A stretch of DNA of 64,000 nucleotides from Flavobacterium sp. (GCF_004295795.1 NZ_SEBR01000014.1:1-64000); one strand, 5' to 3'. Numbered from the stretch's first letter, positions 27,920 through 36,263 are shown. Notes: generated by a model from the sequence alone, not told the origin. Made by a program: numbers and translations.

Positions 27920-29192
27920 TTTTCCTGCGGTTTTTAAGAAGTTTCACGTTGGTCAGAATAAATCCGGTGCCAACAGCCATGAACAGAAGTCCGCGCGCGA
28001 CGAACGGGATATCGGTATCGAAAAATCGGCAGATGGCGAGGATCACGATGATCAGCAATCCGAAGTTGAGCAAGCCGAGATGATCCATTTTACGACCTTT
28101 TTCCACATACCACAATCCGATGCAAAGCACGAGAATGTTCGGGAGTATGACCGCGAATCTCGTGAAATAGCCGATGATGAAAGCTGCGACAAAAACAAGG
28201 CTGAAAAGCGGAATCGGATCAAGATCGCCGGGATTTGCGGTTTTGTACTTTCGGATCAGCAACAAGACGCATCCCACAAAAAGCACAAAAGCGATCCAGA
28301 AATTTGCGGTCGAGAACAATTTCGGCTCGAAAAAGCGGCCGAGTTGCCACATCCAAAACCATTCAAAACTCGCGATAAGCAACAGGATCGGGATTCCGAC
28401 GGCTGACAAAACCCGGAAAGGATTCGCGAACAAGGCTTTTCCCGAGAACATTGGAAATTCGCCAATCTGATAGAGGATCGCCAAAAGGAAAACGTAGGAC
28501 AACATCGTGAATTCTTCGCCTTCGATCCCGAAAGCGCCGATTGCGATAAGCGTCGAAATGCCCCAGAACCAATGGTGGAAAGCCGTGAAATTCGAATCGG
28601 GACGGTTTTTTAGCGACATCAGATAATGTGGCGCCAAAAGGACGACGAATCCAAAGTATTCGAAAGGAAGTTCGCGCGGGTAGCCGAATCCAATCGAAAA
28701 TGTCAAAACGGTTGCGCCGGCAATTGACAGCAACGAGGCCATAGACGACCGCATCAGGTAAACCAAAGGAACCGACAGCAAAACCCAGGTTGTGACAAAT
28801 GATTTGAAATCGCCGGGAATGTTGTAGATCTGGGCGACCAGCGCAATGCTCGAACCGATCGAAAACACGAGTAAAGTCGTGCTGCTTTCTCGCCATCCGA
28901 CCGAATCCTTGCGAAAGAAGAAACTGAAACCGCAAAGCAGCTGCGAAAGCACCAAGGGCAGGAACGCGAGGAAAGTGCGCACCGATTTCGGGAAATCGTC
29001 CCAATTGTGCGCCAGAATCAAAATGATGCCAAGTCCTATCAACAAAGCACCGATGATTCCGAAAACGACAAAAATCCTATTTGAGTTGTCGGGAATTTTA
29101 CTGTTGTGGTAATCGGCGATCGCCTGACGCGTTTCGGGCGTGATGATGCCTGCCGACAAGAGTTCGTCCAAGTCTTTTTTAGAGATGTTCAT
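27909..29192 (-). CDS. DUF2157 multi-pass membrane protein
   Basis: A 427-aa integral membrane protein. The first ~35 residues are hydrophilic (NISKKDLDELLSAGIITPE), the short cytoplasmic segment typical of DUF2157, followed by about 11-12 hydrophobic helices. I set the start at the ATG at 29192: an earlier in-frame TTG at 29210 overlaps the -7 promoter element TAGATTTG (29208-29215). It forms an operon with the GDYXXLXY gene. Function unknown. Confidence 0.85.
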   Translation of the reverse strand: MNISKKDLDELLSAGIITPETRQAIADYHNSKIPDNSNRIFVVFGIIGALLIGLGIILILAHNWDDFPKSVRTFLAFLPLVLSQLLCGFSFFFRKDSVGWRESSTTLLVFSIGSSIALVAQIYNIPGDFKSFVTTWVLLSVPLVYLMRSSMASLLSIAGATVLTFSIGFGYPRELPFEYFGFVVLLAPHYLMSLKNRPDSNFTAFHHWFWGISTLIAIGAFGIEGEEFTMLSYVFLLAILYQIGEFPMFSGKALFANPFRVLSAVGIPILLLIASFEWFWMWQLGRFFEPKLFSTANFWIAFVLFVGCVLLLIRKYKTANPGDLDPIPLFSLVFVAAFIIGYFTRFAVILPNILVLCIGLWYVEKGRKMDHLGLLNFGLLIIVILAICRFFDTDIPFVARGLLFMAVGTGFILTNVKLLKNRRKNEQ

Positions 29193-29207
29193 TAATTGGG
29201 TTTGCGC

Positions 29208-29239
29208 CAAATCTAACGAATTTTCCAGTTCCGGTTCAA
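29208..29239 (-). promoter_or_regulatory. Promoter of the DUF2157 operon
   Basis: On the minus strand TTG (29239-29237), 21 nt, then TAGATTTG (29215-29208), 15 nt before the ATG at 29192. Both elements match the Bacteroidota layout. Confidence 0.6.
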
Positions 29240-29256
29240 AGAAAACGTTTTCGCTT

Positions 29257-29287
29257 TTGCACGTTTTGGCCTGAAAGATTACTTTTG
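29257..29287 (+). promoter_or_regulatory. Promoter of the class V aminotransferase gene
   Basis: TTG (29257-29259), 20 nt, then TACTTTTG (29280-29287), 39 nt before the ATG at 29327. It is back to back with the DUF2157 promoter, so this short region is a divergent promoter. Confidence 0.6.
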
Positions 29288-29326
29288 CCGGATTCAGGTT
29301 TTGAAACTGAAGTAAACCACGACGCC

Positions 29327-30817
29327 ATGAGTCCAGAAACGCCCGTAAAAACGTCTTTAGAGCAGTATTTCAGCAAGTTCCGAAACGACATCGTCGGGAT
29401 TTCACAGGAATTCGAATCGCCTTTCGGAACCCGGAAAATCATTTATACCGATTGGACGGCGAGCGGTCGTCTCTATCGTCCGATAGAACACAAATTGCTC
29501 CACGATTTCGGGCCATTCGTAGCCAACACGCACACGGAAACCACAGTTTCGGGAACGGCGATGACGATGGCTTACCACGAGGCGCGTCACATCATCAAAC
29601 ACCATGTGAACGCCAATCAGGACGATATTTTGATCACCGACGGAAGCGGAATGACGGGCGTCGTCAACAAATTCCAGCGTATCCTTGGACTCAAGATTCC
29701 CGAAAACCTCAAGCAGTTCACCAAAATCCCGAAAGAAGATCGTCCCGTGGTCTTCGTTTCTCATATGGAACATCACTCGAACCAGACTTCGTGGCTTGAG
29801 ACGATTGCCGAGGTCGTGGTCGTTCCGGCTTGTCCGAAAGGCTTGTTCTGCCTGGAAACTTTCGAGAATTTGCTTTTGGAGTACAAAGATCGTTCGCTCA
29901 AGATTGCCTCGGTGACCTCTTGCTCGAATGTAACCGGGATCAAGACGCCGTATTTCGAGATCGCGCGTTTGATGCACAGGAACAACGGGTTGTGTTTCGT
30001 CGATTTTGCGTGCTCCGGACCTTATGTCGAGATCGACATGCATCCGGAAGACGAAGAATGCCAACTCGACGCGATTTTCTTTTCACCTCATAAATTCCTT
30101 GGCGGACCCGGAACTTCGGGCGTGCTCATCTTCAACAAAAAGCTTTACAAGAACCTGGTGCCGGATCATCCCGGCGGCGGAACCGTGAGTTGGACGAATC
30201 CTTGGGGCGAACACAAATACATCGACAATATAGAAGAACGCGAAGACGGTGGAACGCCGGGTTTTCTTCAGACGATAAAAACCGCTTTGGCCATAAAGCT
30301 AAAGGAACAAATGGGCGTTTCTAATATTCTCGAGCGAGAGGAAGAACTTGTCGATTATGTCTTTTCGGAATTTGATTCGCTCCCGAATCTCAACATTCTC
30401 GCGGGTCAACACAAGAAACGTCTTGGCGTGATCTCGTTTTACATCGATAAATTGCACTTCAATCTCGGAGTCAAATTGCTGAACGACCGTTTTGGAATCC
30501 AGACGCGGGGCGGATGCAGTTGCGCCGGAACGTACGGACATTATCTGCTTCACGTGGACCAGGAAACCTCGAATTATCTGACCGACAAAATTTCTTGCGG
30601 CGAATTGCTCGAAAAACCGGGATGGATTCGAATGTCGATCCATCCGACGACCACAGATTCGGAGATTGCATTCGTTTGCAAAAGCATCCGTGAATTAGCG
30701 CAAAACCACGAAGAATGGGCTAAGGAGTATGATTACGATTCGCGCTCGAACGAATTCGTGCACAAGAATGCCAAGCGCAATGAAGCTGCAATGATCCAAA
30801 ACTGGTTTACGCTTTGA
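29327..30817 (+). CDS. Aminotransferase class V-fold PLP enzyme, cysteine desulfurase-like
   Basis: A 496-aa PLP-dependent enzyme related to cysteine desulfurases and selenocysteine lyases. The PLP lysine is about K256 in FFSPHKFLGGPGTSG, preceded by VDFACSGPYVEID. A cysteine-containing loop, GGCSCAGTYGHYLL, lies where desulfurases carry the persulfide cysteine. At 496 aa it is longer than IscS/SufS (about 400), so the substrate may differ. The start at 29327 was chosen over the TTG at 29285, which overlaps the -7 element. The 3' end overlaps the convergent desaturase gene by 11 bp. Confidence 0.85.
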   Translation: MSPETPVKTSLEQYFSKFRNDIVGISQEFESPFGTRKIIYTDWTASGRLYRPIEHKLLHDFGPFVANTHTETTVSGTAMTMAYHEARHIIKHHVNANQDDILITDGSGMTGVVNKFQRILGLKIPENLKQFTKIPKEDRPVVFVSHMEHHSNQTSWLETIAEVVVVPACPKGLFCLETFENLLLEYKDRSLKIASVTSCSNVTGIKTPYFEIARLMHRNNGLCFVDFACSGPYVEIDMHPEDEECQLDAIFFSPHKFLGGPGTSGVLIFNKKLYKNLVPDHPGGGTVSWTNPWGEHKYIDNIEEREDGGTPGFLQTIKTALAIKLKEQMGVSNILEREEELVDYVFSEFDSLPNLNILAGQHKKRLGVISFYIDKLHFNLGVKLLNDRFGIQTRGGCSCAGTYGHYLLHVDQETSNYLTDKISCGELLEKPGWIRMSIHPTTTDSEIAFVCKSIRELAQNHEEWAKEYDYDSRSNEFVHKNAKRNEAAMIQNWFTL

Positions 30818-32039
30818 TTTTGGTCTCGTCGTAAAGCAACACGTGTTTCTCGTACCATTTATCAAGTTCGAGAGCGTAGTTCAAAATGACGAAAACCGCC
30901 GCCGAAGTCGCGAAAAGCAAACCCGAATCCAGCCAGTACGAAACATAAGCCACAACGAGAATCACGCGTAGATATTCGAGATAGTAAATCCAGCGCCTTT
31001 GTTCGAGAAGCGCTCCGCAATTGATCAATGTGATCAGGATGAATGTCACGCAGAAAGTGACCGTGAACGCATCCGCGGAAGCGAAATAAGCCGTAAATAC
31101 AGTCAGGATCGCCACACAAATCCCAAGTTGTACATACAAATATTTTCGGAAACGGAAGCGGCACTGCCAATGTTCTTTTCTGTCCGGAATAAACGTCTTT
31201 TCGAGCTGCGGCCGAATGTCCTGATCGAGCAATGCCGGACTTCCAAATGTGATTCTCATCTTGTTTTTGAATCCGGTCACGCGTCGGCAGGCTTCGTAAA
31301 TCTCGAGGTAGTAATGGAAATGCTGCCAAAGGAAACTGTGGCTTTTGAGCGGATGGGTGAGTCCGTAAGTGGGTTTTTCTTGCTCTCGCATAAACGTTCC
31401 GAACAGTTTATCCCAAAACACGAAGACGTCGCCGTAATTCTTGTCGAGGTATTTTTCGTCAGATGCGTGATGGACGCCGTGAATCGATGGCGTTACCAAA
31501 ATATGTTCGATCCAGCCCAATTTCCCGACGAGTTGCGTGTGAGTGAAAAACGAGTAAGCGCCGTGGACGACCAATACGAGCATGACCATATCCGGTCGGA
31601 AGCCCAAAAAGGGAAGTGCGCACCAGAAAAAGCCGCGGATTATCGCCTGGAAAGTCGTGATTCGGGCCGAAACCGTAAGATTGAATTCCTCGCTTTGATG
31701 ATGCACGATGTGCGCCGCCCAAAAGATGTTGACTTCGTGTCCAAGCCTGTGATACCAATACCAGACGAGATCGGTTGCAAGCAAAAGTCCGATCCAGATG
31801 TACCAATGGCCAGGAATCTGGAACAATGCAAAGTTTTTGTAGACGTAGACGAAAAGCTCGTAAAAACTCACCGATATGAACAAATTGAGCAAGCGTTCGG
31901 CAATTCCGATACTCAAATTCGTGACCGAACTCTCAAAGTGAAACAGTTTTTGCTTTCGGAACCGCGCTATCCGATACTCGATATAGAGAAAAATGAAAAA
32001 GCCCGGAATGGCGAAAGCGAGATAGTTTGCGTTTTCCAT
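30807..32039 (-). CDS. Sterol desaturase/fatty acid hydroxylase family protein
   Basis: A 410-aa membrane di-iron oxygenase-type protein. The histidine boxes are YHRLGHE, AAHIVHHQSEE and HGVHHASDEKYLDKNYG, spaced as in sterol desaturases and alkylglycerol monooxygenases. At least five hydrophobic helices are seen, and the C-terminal third (after about 260) adds further membrane segments. Substrate unknown; a lipid is likely. The ATG at 32039 directly follows a run of nine T residues that ends a terminator hairpin (32041-32073), so there is no room for a ribosome-binding site. The alternative GTG at 32075 lies before the hairpin. Confidence 0.85.
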   Translation of the reverse strand: MENANYLAFAIPGFFIFLYIEYRIARFRKQKLFHFESSVTNLSIGIAERLLNLFISVSFYELFVYVYKNFALFQIPGHWYIWIGLLLATDLVWYWYHRLGHEVNIFWAAHIVHHQSEEFNLTVSARITTFQAIIRGFFWCALPFLGFRPDMVMLVLVVHGAYSFFTHTQLVGKLGWIEHILVTPSIHGVHHASDEKYLDKNYGDVFVFWDKLFGTFMREQEKPTYGLTHPLKSHSFLWQHFHYYLEIYEACRRVTGFKNKMRITFGSPALLDQDIRPQLEKTFIPDRKEHWQCRFRFRKYLYVQLGICVAILTVFTAYFASADAFTVTFCVTFILITLINCGALLEQRRWIYYLEYLRVILVVAYVSYWLDSGLLFATSAAVFVILNYALELDKWYEKHVLLYDETKIKA

Positions 32040-32040
32040 A

Positions 32041-32073
32041 AAAAAAAAGCGGCCACCTGAATCAGGAAGCCGC
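32041..32073 (-). terminator. Terminator abutting the desaturase start codon
   Basis: On the minus strand GCGGC pairs with GCCGC around an inner AGG/CCT pair and is followed by nine T residues, then immediately by the desaturase ATG. It lies 27 nt after the stop of the cysteine-rich mini-ORF. The layout is that of an attenuator between a leader peptide and a structural gene. Confidence 0.75.
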
Positions 32074-32099
32074 ACTTGATTAAAAGTTATACCAAAGCC

Positions 32100-32177
32100 T
32101 TACCCGACACTGCGCGCCAAATCATTACAACAACAGTTGCAACAAGTAGCGGCCGTAAAGCAAAACTGATTTTTCAT
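32100..32177 (-). CDS. Cysteine-rich 25-aa leader peptide candidate
   Basis: A 25-codon ORF with six cysteines, five of them in the string TCCNCCCN (residues 11-18). It begins 46 nt after the acyltransferase stop and is followed by a terminator hairpin at 32041-32073. Such residue-enriched mini-ORFs before terminators act as amino-acid-sensing leader peptides in other bacteria. A TTG about 21 nt before TACTTGG could be a weak promoter of its own. The stretch GCCGC in its coding region (32149-32153) is complementary to the GCGGC arm of the terminator, so an alternative fold is possible. Function is inferred from layout only. Confidence 0.45.
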   Translation of the reverse strand: MKNQFCFTAATCCNCCCNDLARSVG

Positions 32178-32223
32178 TGTGTCCAAGTAACGAAATTTTG
32201 GTTTGTAAAACAACAGCGAAATG

Positions 32224-33108
32224 CTATTTAACAGCGTCCGGTTTGCGGTGTTTCCAGCGTTTGTGCGTCCACAAATAAAGTTCCGGAACTTTGCGGATCT
32301 GTTTTTCAAGACGTTTCATGTAATCGTCGGTGATCTCGAAATTCGGGATCTCTCGAGGATTTTCGGACAGGATCTCAAAAGTCGCCTCGTAGAAACCGCG
32401 TTTTACCTGATCGACTCTCAAGTTCAGCGCGATCATGTCGTAGCGCTTGGCCAGCATTTCGGGTCCGATGTGAACCGGCGTCTGGATTCCCATGAATTCC
32501 GTCCAATGCGAAATGCTCGAGGCTTTGGGCGATTGGTCCGAAACAAGCCCGTACGTTCCGACAACGCCGGCAACTCGATTTTTGGTGATCGTGGGAATCG
32601 TTTCCTTGGTCGTGATCAGATGCGCGCGAAAACGACCTCTGATCTTTCTGACCAACTTGTCGAAATAGGGATTTCGGATGCGCTTGTAAACTGCAAATCC
32701 GTTGTTTACAGTGTGGTAATTCACAGAAATGATCCACTCGTAAGTGCCGTAATGCGAGGCATAGACCATGATGTTCCGGTTTTGCTTCTGGAGTTCGAGA
32801 AACAGTTCGAGATTGGTGAAGTGGAAGTGCTTTTCCATTTCGTCCCGCGATATCGTAAGGGTTTTGACCATCTCGAGGAAATTGTCGCACATGTGATGGT
32901 AGACTTTTTGCTCGATTTCTCGTCTTTGCTTGTCCGATTTCTCCGGAAAGGCAAGCTCCAGATTTTTGCGCACCGTCGATTTGCGGTATCCGACGAGGTA
33001 ATAGGCAACCAGATAAATCGCGTCCGACACCACGTAAAGTATCCGCCAAGGCAAAATCGAAAGCACCCATAAAATCGGGTAAAGCAATAAATAAGCGAGC
33101 AACTGCAT
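32224..33108 (-). CDS. Lysophospholipid/lipid A acyltransferase family protein
   Basis: A 294-aa membrane-associated acyltransferase of the LpxL/HtrB family, which adds secondary acyl chains to lipid A precursors at the inner membrane. The N-terminal hydrophobic segment (LLAYLLLYPILWVLSILPW) anchors it. The H-X4-E catalytic motif is visible as SHYGTYEW (about 119-126). The later DQSPK (about 192) also fits the family. I start it at the ATG at 33108, 15 nt after an exact -7 element; the longer frame to 33159 would begin upstream of the promoter. It diverges from the rhomboid gene. Confidence 0.88.
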   Translation of the reverse strand: MQLLAYLLLYPILWVLSILPWRILYVVSDAIYLVAYYLVGYRKSTVRKNLELAFPEKSDKQRREIEQKVYHHMCDNFLEMVKTLTISRDEMEKHFHFTNLELFLELQKQNRNIMVYASHYGTYEWIISVNYHTVNNGFAVYKRIRNPYFDKLVRKIRGRFRAHLITTKETIPTITKNRVAGVVGTYGLVSDQSPKASSISHWTEFMGIQTPVHIGPEMLAKRYDMIALNLRVDQVKRGFYEATFEILSENPREIPNFEITDDYMKRLEKQIRKVPELYLWTHKRWKHRKPDAVK

Positions 33109-33123
33109 CGACAAAAATTTTGG

Positions 33124-33131
33124 CAAATATA
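33124..33131 (-). promoter_or_regulatory. -7 promoter element TATATTTG
   Basis: An exact TAnnTTTG on the minus strand, 15 nt before the acyltransferase ATG at 33108. No -33 TTG at usual spacing. Confidence 0.55.
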
Positions 33132-33209
33132 CGGTTTCCCGAATCGGGCAGGTGCGCACCTTAACAATTCCCGGGCATATTCGTATTTTTACGCCACAAA
33201 ATTTCTTCC

Positions 33210-33857
33210 ATGGATTTAGTCCTTATTGCGCTCATCACAGTAACGGCGCTGTTCAGTCTCAAAGGTTTCGAAGACCTTCACTTTTTTCGCAAGTACGATT
33301 TTCATATCGGAAGCATCCGGAAAGGCGAGCAAATCAGAATGTTGTCATCCGGATTCCTGCACGCAGATTACATCCATCTTGGCTTCAATATGCTCACTTT
33401 GTATTTTTTTGCTCCCAAAGTCATAGACGAATTGGGCGATTTGCTGTTTTTGTTGGTTTACTTCGTGAGTTTGGTTGGAGGAAGTCTACTTACTTTGGTC
33501 TTGCACAAGGACGACTATTCTTATCGTGCCATCGGAGCTTCGGGCGCAGTCACAGGCATCGTTTTTTCGGCAATTTTAGTCGATCCGAGCATGAGAATGG
33601 GATTGCTTTTCCTGCCGAGACAACTTTATATGCCAGGCTGGATTTTCGGGATCGTCTACCTTTTGTATTCGATTTACGGCATGCGTGCAAAACGCGACAA
33701 CATCGGACACACGGCTCACTTTGGAGGAGCAATCGGCGGATACGCGATCACTTTGGCCTATCAACCAAATTTATTTACAGATCAAACCTTCACAGTCATT
33801 GCTTTAGCTATCCCGATAGTCGCACTTTTCGTTTTGGAAAGACTCGGCAAGCTGTGA
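33210..33857 (+). CDS. Rhomboid family intramembrane serine protease
   Basis: A 215-aa six-helix membrane protease that cleaves transmembrane helices. Motifs are HADYIHLGFN with His56 and Asn60 (the oxyanion region), GASG with catalytic Ser111 (109-112) and catalytic His170 in HTAHFGGAIGGY. Hydrophobic helices account for nearly the whole protein, and the length fits the minimal bacterial rhomboid core. Substrate unknown. TATTTTTA, one base off the -7 consensus, lies 18 nt before the ATG. Confidence 0.92.
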   Translation: MDLVLIALITVTALFSLKGFEDLHFFRKYDFHIGSIRKGEQIRMLSSGFLHADYIHLGFNMLTLYFFAPKVIDELGDLLFLLVYFVSLVGGSLLTLVLHKDDYSYRAIGASGAVTGIVFSAILVDPSMRMGLLFLPRQLYMPGWIFGIVYLLYSIYGMRAKRDNIGHTAHFGGAIGGYAITLAYQPNLFTDQTFTVIALAIPIVALFVLERLGKL

Positions 33858-33898
33858 TGGCACAATAATTGAAAACAGGCAACTCAAACAACTTAAAT

Positions 33899-34588
33899 AT
33901 GAAAAAGATTATCCTCATGTCGGCTATGCTTATCGGAATGGCCGCCGCAGCCCAAATTCAGGTCGTCGACCAAAAACCTCAGATTTCAGTGAACGGAGAA
34001 GGCAAGGTCAAGGCCGTCCCGGACCAAGCGCAAATTTCCATCGGAATCGAGAACAAAGGTGCAAACGCCACTGATATCAAGAAACAGAACGACCTCACGA
34101 CAGAAAAAGTCGTCAATTTCCTTAAGAAGTTCAACCTTCCAAAAGGCGATGTCCAAACCCAGAAAGTTTCGCTCACGCCAGAATACGACTACGACAAAAA
34201 GAAATATACCTACGTCGCCAACCAGACTATCACGATTTTCCTGCGCGACCTCAATAAGTATGACGAACTCATGGCAGGCCTCGTCGATACCGGAATCAAC
34301 CGCGTGAATTACATCAATTTCAAGTCGTCGAAAGAAGAGCAGTACAAAACCGAGGCGCGAAAACTGGCCATGCAGGACGCCAAGAAAAAAGCCGAGGATT
34401 ACGTGTCGGTACTCAATCAAAAAGTGGCTAAAGCGCTAACGATCAACGACAACACCCAAGTCATCTACCCGCAAGCCGACAGGATGATGGCCTTCGCGAA
34501 AGTCGGTGGTGGCGCGGCTCCGGAGACGCTGATGATCGGTGAGATCGATGTCACGGCCAATGTCAGCGTAAGCTTTTTACTTGAATAA
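33899..34588 (+). CDS. SIMPL domain (DUF541) exported protein
   Basis: A 229-aa protein with an N-terminal signal peptide (MKKIILMSAMLIGMAAAAQ), so it should be exported to the periplasm or surface. The remainder is the SIMPL/DUF541 domain (ISVNGEGKVKAVPDQAQISIGIEN near the start; GEIDVTANVSVSFLLE at the end). Members include oxidative-stress and kinase-interacting proteins, but no defined activity is known to me. The ATG at 33899 gives a proper signal peptide; an upstream in-frame start at 33869 would add ten hydrophilic residues. It ends before a strong terminator. Confidence 0.88.
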   Translation: MKKIILMSAMLIGMAAAAQIQVVDQKPQISVNGEGKVKAVPDQAQISIGIENKGANATDIKKQNDLTTEKVVNFLKKFNLPKGDVQTQKVSLTPEYDYDKKKYTYVANQTITIFLRDLNKYDELMAGLVDTGINRVNYINFKSSKEEQYKTEARKLAMQDAKKKAEDYVSVLNQKVAKALTINDNTQVIYPQADRMMAFAKVGGGAAPETLMIGEIDVTANVSVSFLLE

Positions 34589-34613
34589 CTATAAAAAACG
34601 ATTTAACAGAAAG

Positions 34614-34636
34614 TCCCGGTTTTTCCGGGATTTTTT
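34614..34636 (+). terminator. Rho-independent terminator after the SIMPL gene
   Basis: The stem TCCCGG/CCGGGA with a five-T loop is followed by six T residues, 25 nt after the stop codon. Confidence 0.85.
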
Positions 34637-34646
34637 ATTTACGGCA

Positions 34647-34736
34647 ACTGCGACTGCTTTCTGCCACTGCCACTGCGACTGCTTTCTGCGACTGCCACTG
34701 CTACTGCTACTGCTACTGCCACTGCCACCGCTTTCT
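34647..34736. repeat. CTGCNA hexanucleotide microsatellite
   Basis: About 15 imperfect six-base units of the type CTGCCA, CTGCGA and CTGCTA, interrupted by CTGCTTT. A related array in the opposite orientation lies at 40576-40670, sharing the words CTGCTT-CTGC when reverse-complemented. Both arrays are outside genes. Confidence 0.8.
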
Positions 34737-34880
34737 GAATTTGGGCGTTGCGGCGGTAACTGCATCCTGTTCTGCCACAACTCCGGGCAACCGCCGCCGG
34801 GCTGGTCGCACTCGCTATTTCCCGCCGAAAAGAGGCGGGAAATGAGCTCAAACAAAGCGACCATCCCTAACGCAGATCCG
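34737..34880 (+). repeat. GAATTTGGGCGT structured intergenic element, copy B
   Basis: It begins GAATTTGGGCGT like copy A at 11571. A GC-rich centre with GGCTGGTCGCACTCGC is followed by a perfect hairpin (TTTCCCGCC paired with GGCGGGAAA) and then CATCCCTAACGCA. The two copies share their boundaries and order but have different hairpin stem sequences, which is the pattern of covarying structured elements. Confidence 0.55.
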
Positions 34881-34960
34881 TTTACGCGACTACTTAAGTT
34901 CTTTCTAAATCGCTTTGCATCCGCCGTGAGAATGGGTAACTTCAGGATAAAAACAGCGCC

Positions 34961-35523
34961 ATGAGAAAACTGATTCCGTGTGAATGGCTGGCATTGGATG
35001 GTTTCGCTAGCGACAAGAACGGCACGACCGCATTCTTCGAGAATCCAAAATACGGCAAAGGTTCAGACCAAGACATGCTCGGGATCTTGAAAAATGTAGA
35101 CACGATCCTCATCGGAAGGAAGACCTACGAAATGTTCGTGAACTTCTAGCCAGACGTCGATCCCAAAAAAAGAACCGATAGCAAAAGCGCTCAATGCCAC
35201 GCCAAAAATCGTATTCCCGGGCACACTTGCGAAAGCGCCTTGGGGAAATGGGAAGAGGCGAAAATCGTGTCGGGAGCTCCATCCGAAAAAATTGCCAAAC
35301 TAAAATCGCAAACTTGAAAAGATATCATCGTTTGGGGAAGTATTTCGCTGGCGCGCGCGCTTGTTGCCGCAAATCTCGTTCACGAATACCAAACTCGCGT
35401 CTTACCCGTAATTTTGGGCGAAGGCGAATCGTTGTTCAACAATTCCGACCCAATCGATCTCGAACTGTCGAGACCGAGGGCTATGAGTCGGGATTGGTAA
35501 ATTCGCGTTATCTGCCCAGGTAG
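34961..35523 (+). pseudogene. Decayed dihydrofolate reductase/RibD C-terminal-like gene
   Basis: Read across frames, this is a full-length RibD_C/dihydrofolate reductase-like protein. It starts MRKLIPCEWLALDGFAS and includes DTILIGRKTYEMF, EPIAKALNATPKIVF, KDIIVWGSISLARALV and VLPVILGEGESLF. It is broken by an in-frame TAG at about 35147 (where Trp is expected), a frameshift in the A-run near 35165, another near 35240, a TGA at about 35315 (Gly expected in QTGKD) and a final frameshift near 35470 before the end at 35523. At least five lesions make it non-functional unless the sequence is in error. It sits directly after a repeat-rich region. Confidence 0.85.
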
Positions 35524-35553
35524 TTTCGACAAATATTCTAAATCACCTTTAAA

Positions 35554-36045
35554 ATGAAAAAAGTTGTTCTTGTGCTTCTGGTGTTCGCCGCTTCGTTGGG
35601 TTGCGCCACCAAATCCGAATCTTCGTCTTTCGAAAAGATTGTCTACCACACGTCGGGCTGTTTCGGATTCTGTCCAATTTACCATTTGCAGGTCGAAGGC
35701 AACGGAAAAATCAGGTTGCATATTGAACGTGTCTACACAAACGGGCGGGAAGTCGACTCGACAAAAATCGGGTACTACGAAGGCACGCTTGATAAAGCAC
35801 TTTACTCCAAGCTCGAATCGGAAATCCGGAAATTCGACACTTCCAAAATCAAATTCGAGAACACGAGTTGTTGTGACGGCGTTCTCAAAACCGTGATACT
35901 TTACCGAAATGGCAAGCGCGAATTCGTGCGTGAAATGTTCGAGCCTGAGCAGATGCGGCCGCTGGTTGGGGTTTTGAATGAAATTTGTGCTTTTGGTGGT
36001 TTGAGGCGTGTTGGGGAATTTGAGGTTGAGGTTGGGGAGAGGTGA
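35554..36045 (+). CDS. DUF6438 family lipoprotein
   Basis: A 163-aa predicted lipoprotein. The signal peptide MKKVVLVLLVFAASLGC ends in a lipobox with Cys17. The mature part has the family's HTSGCFGFCPIYHLQV segment (about 32-47) with paired cysteines, and a second pair, TSCCDG. Function unknown. The last ~20 codons (GGLRRVGEFEVEVGER) lie in unusually G/T-rich DNA that continues past the stop into repeats, so the original C-terminus may have been replaced. It follows the pseudogene by 30 bp. Confidence 0.8.
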   Translation: MKKVVLVLLVFAASLGCATKSESSSFEKIVYHTSGCFGFCPIYHLQVEGNGKIRLHIERVYTNGREVDSTKIGYYEGTLDKALYSKLESEIRKFDTSKIKFENTSCCDGVLKTVILYRNGKREFVREMFEPEQMRPLVGVLNEICAFGGLRRVGEFEVEVGER

Positions 36046-36115
36046 TTTTTGGTGTTTTTTGGTTTGGGGAGTGTGGAGATTGGTTTGGTGTTGGTTGGTT
36101 TTAGATTGGTAGGTC

Positions 36116-36263
36116 ACTCGCTGCGCTCGTTATTTTGGCGTGAGTCCTTTTCGCTGCGCTCGTTTTTTTTGGCGTGAGTTCGTTTCGCTGCGCTCGTTTT
36201 TTTGGCGTAGTTCGTTTCGCTGCGCTTGTTTTTTTTTGGCGTGATTCCGTTTCGCTGCGCTCA
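36116..36263. repeat. Five tandem ~33-bp units with CGCTGCGCTCG and T-tracts
   Basis: The core CGCTGCGCTCG (with small variants) begins at 36119, 36152, 36186, 36218 and 36253, so the period is 32-35 bp. Each core is followed by a T-tract of varying length and GGCGTGAGTTCG. No spacers of unique sequence are present, so it is not a CRISPR array. Confidence 0.85.

Larger units (their letters stand above)
34637..34960. other. Gene-free region with microsatellite and structured element
   Basis: No gene is supported. It holds a hexanucleotide microsatellite (34647-34736), the second GAATTTGGGCGT element (34737-34880) and about 80 bp of unremarkable sequence before the pseudogene. Confidence 0.6.

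Noticed and set aside
36116..36263. CRISPR array
   Set aside because: The ~33-bp units follow each other directly without spacers.
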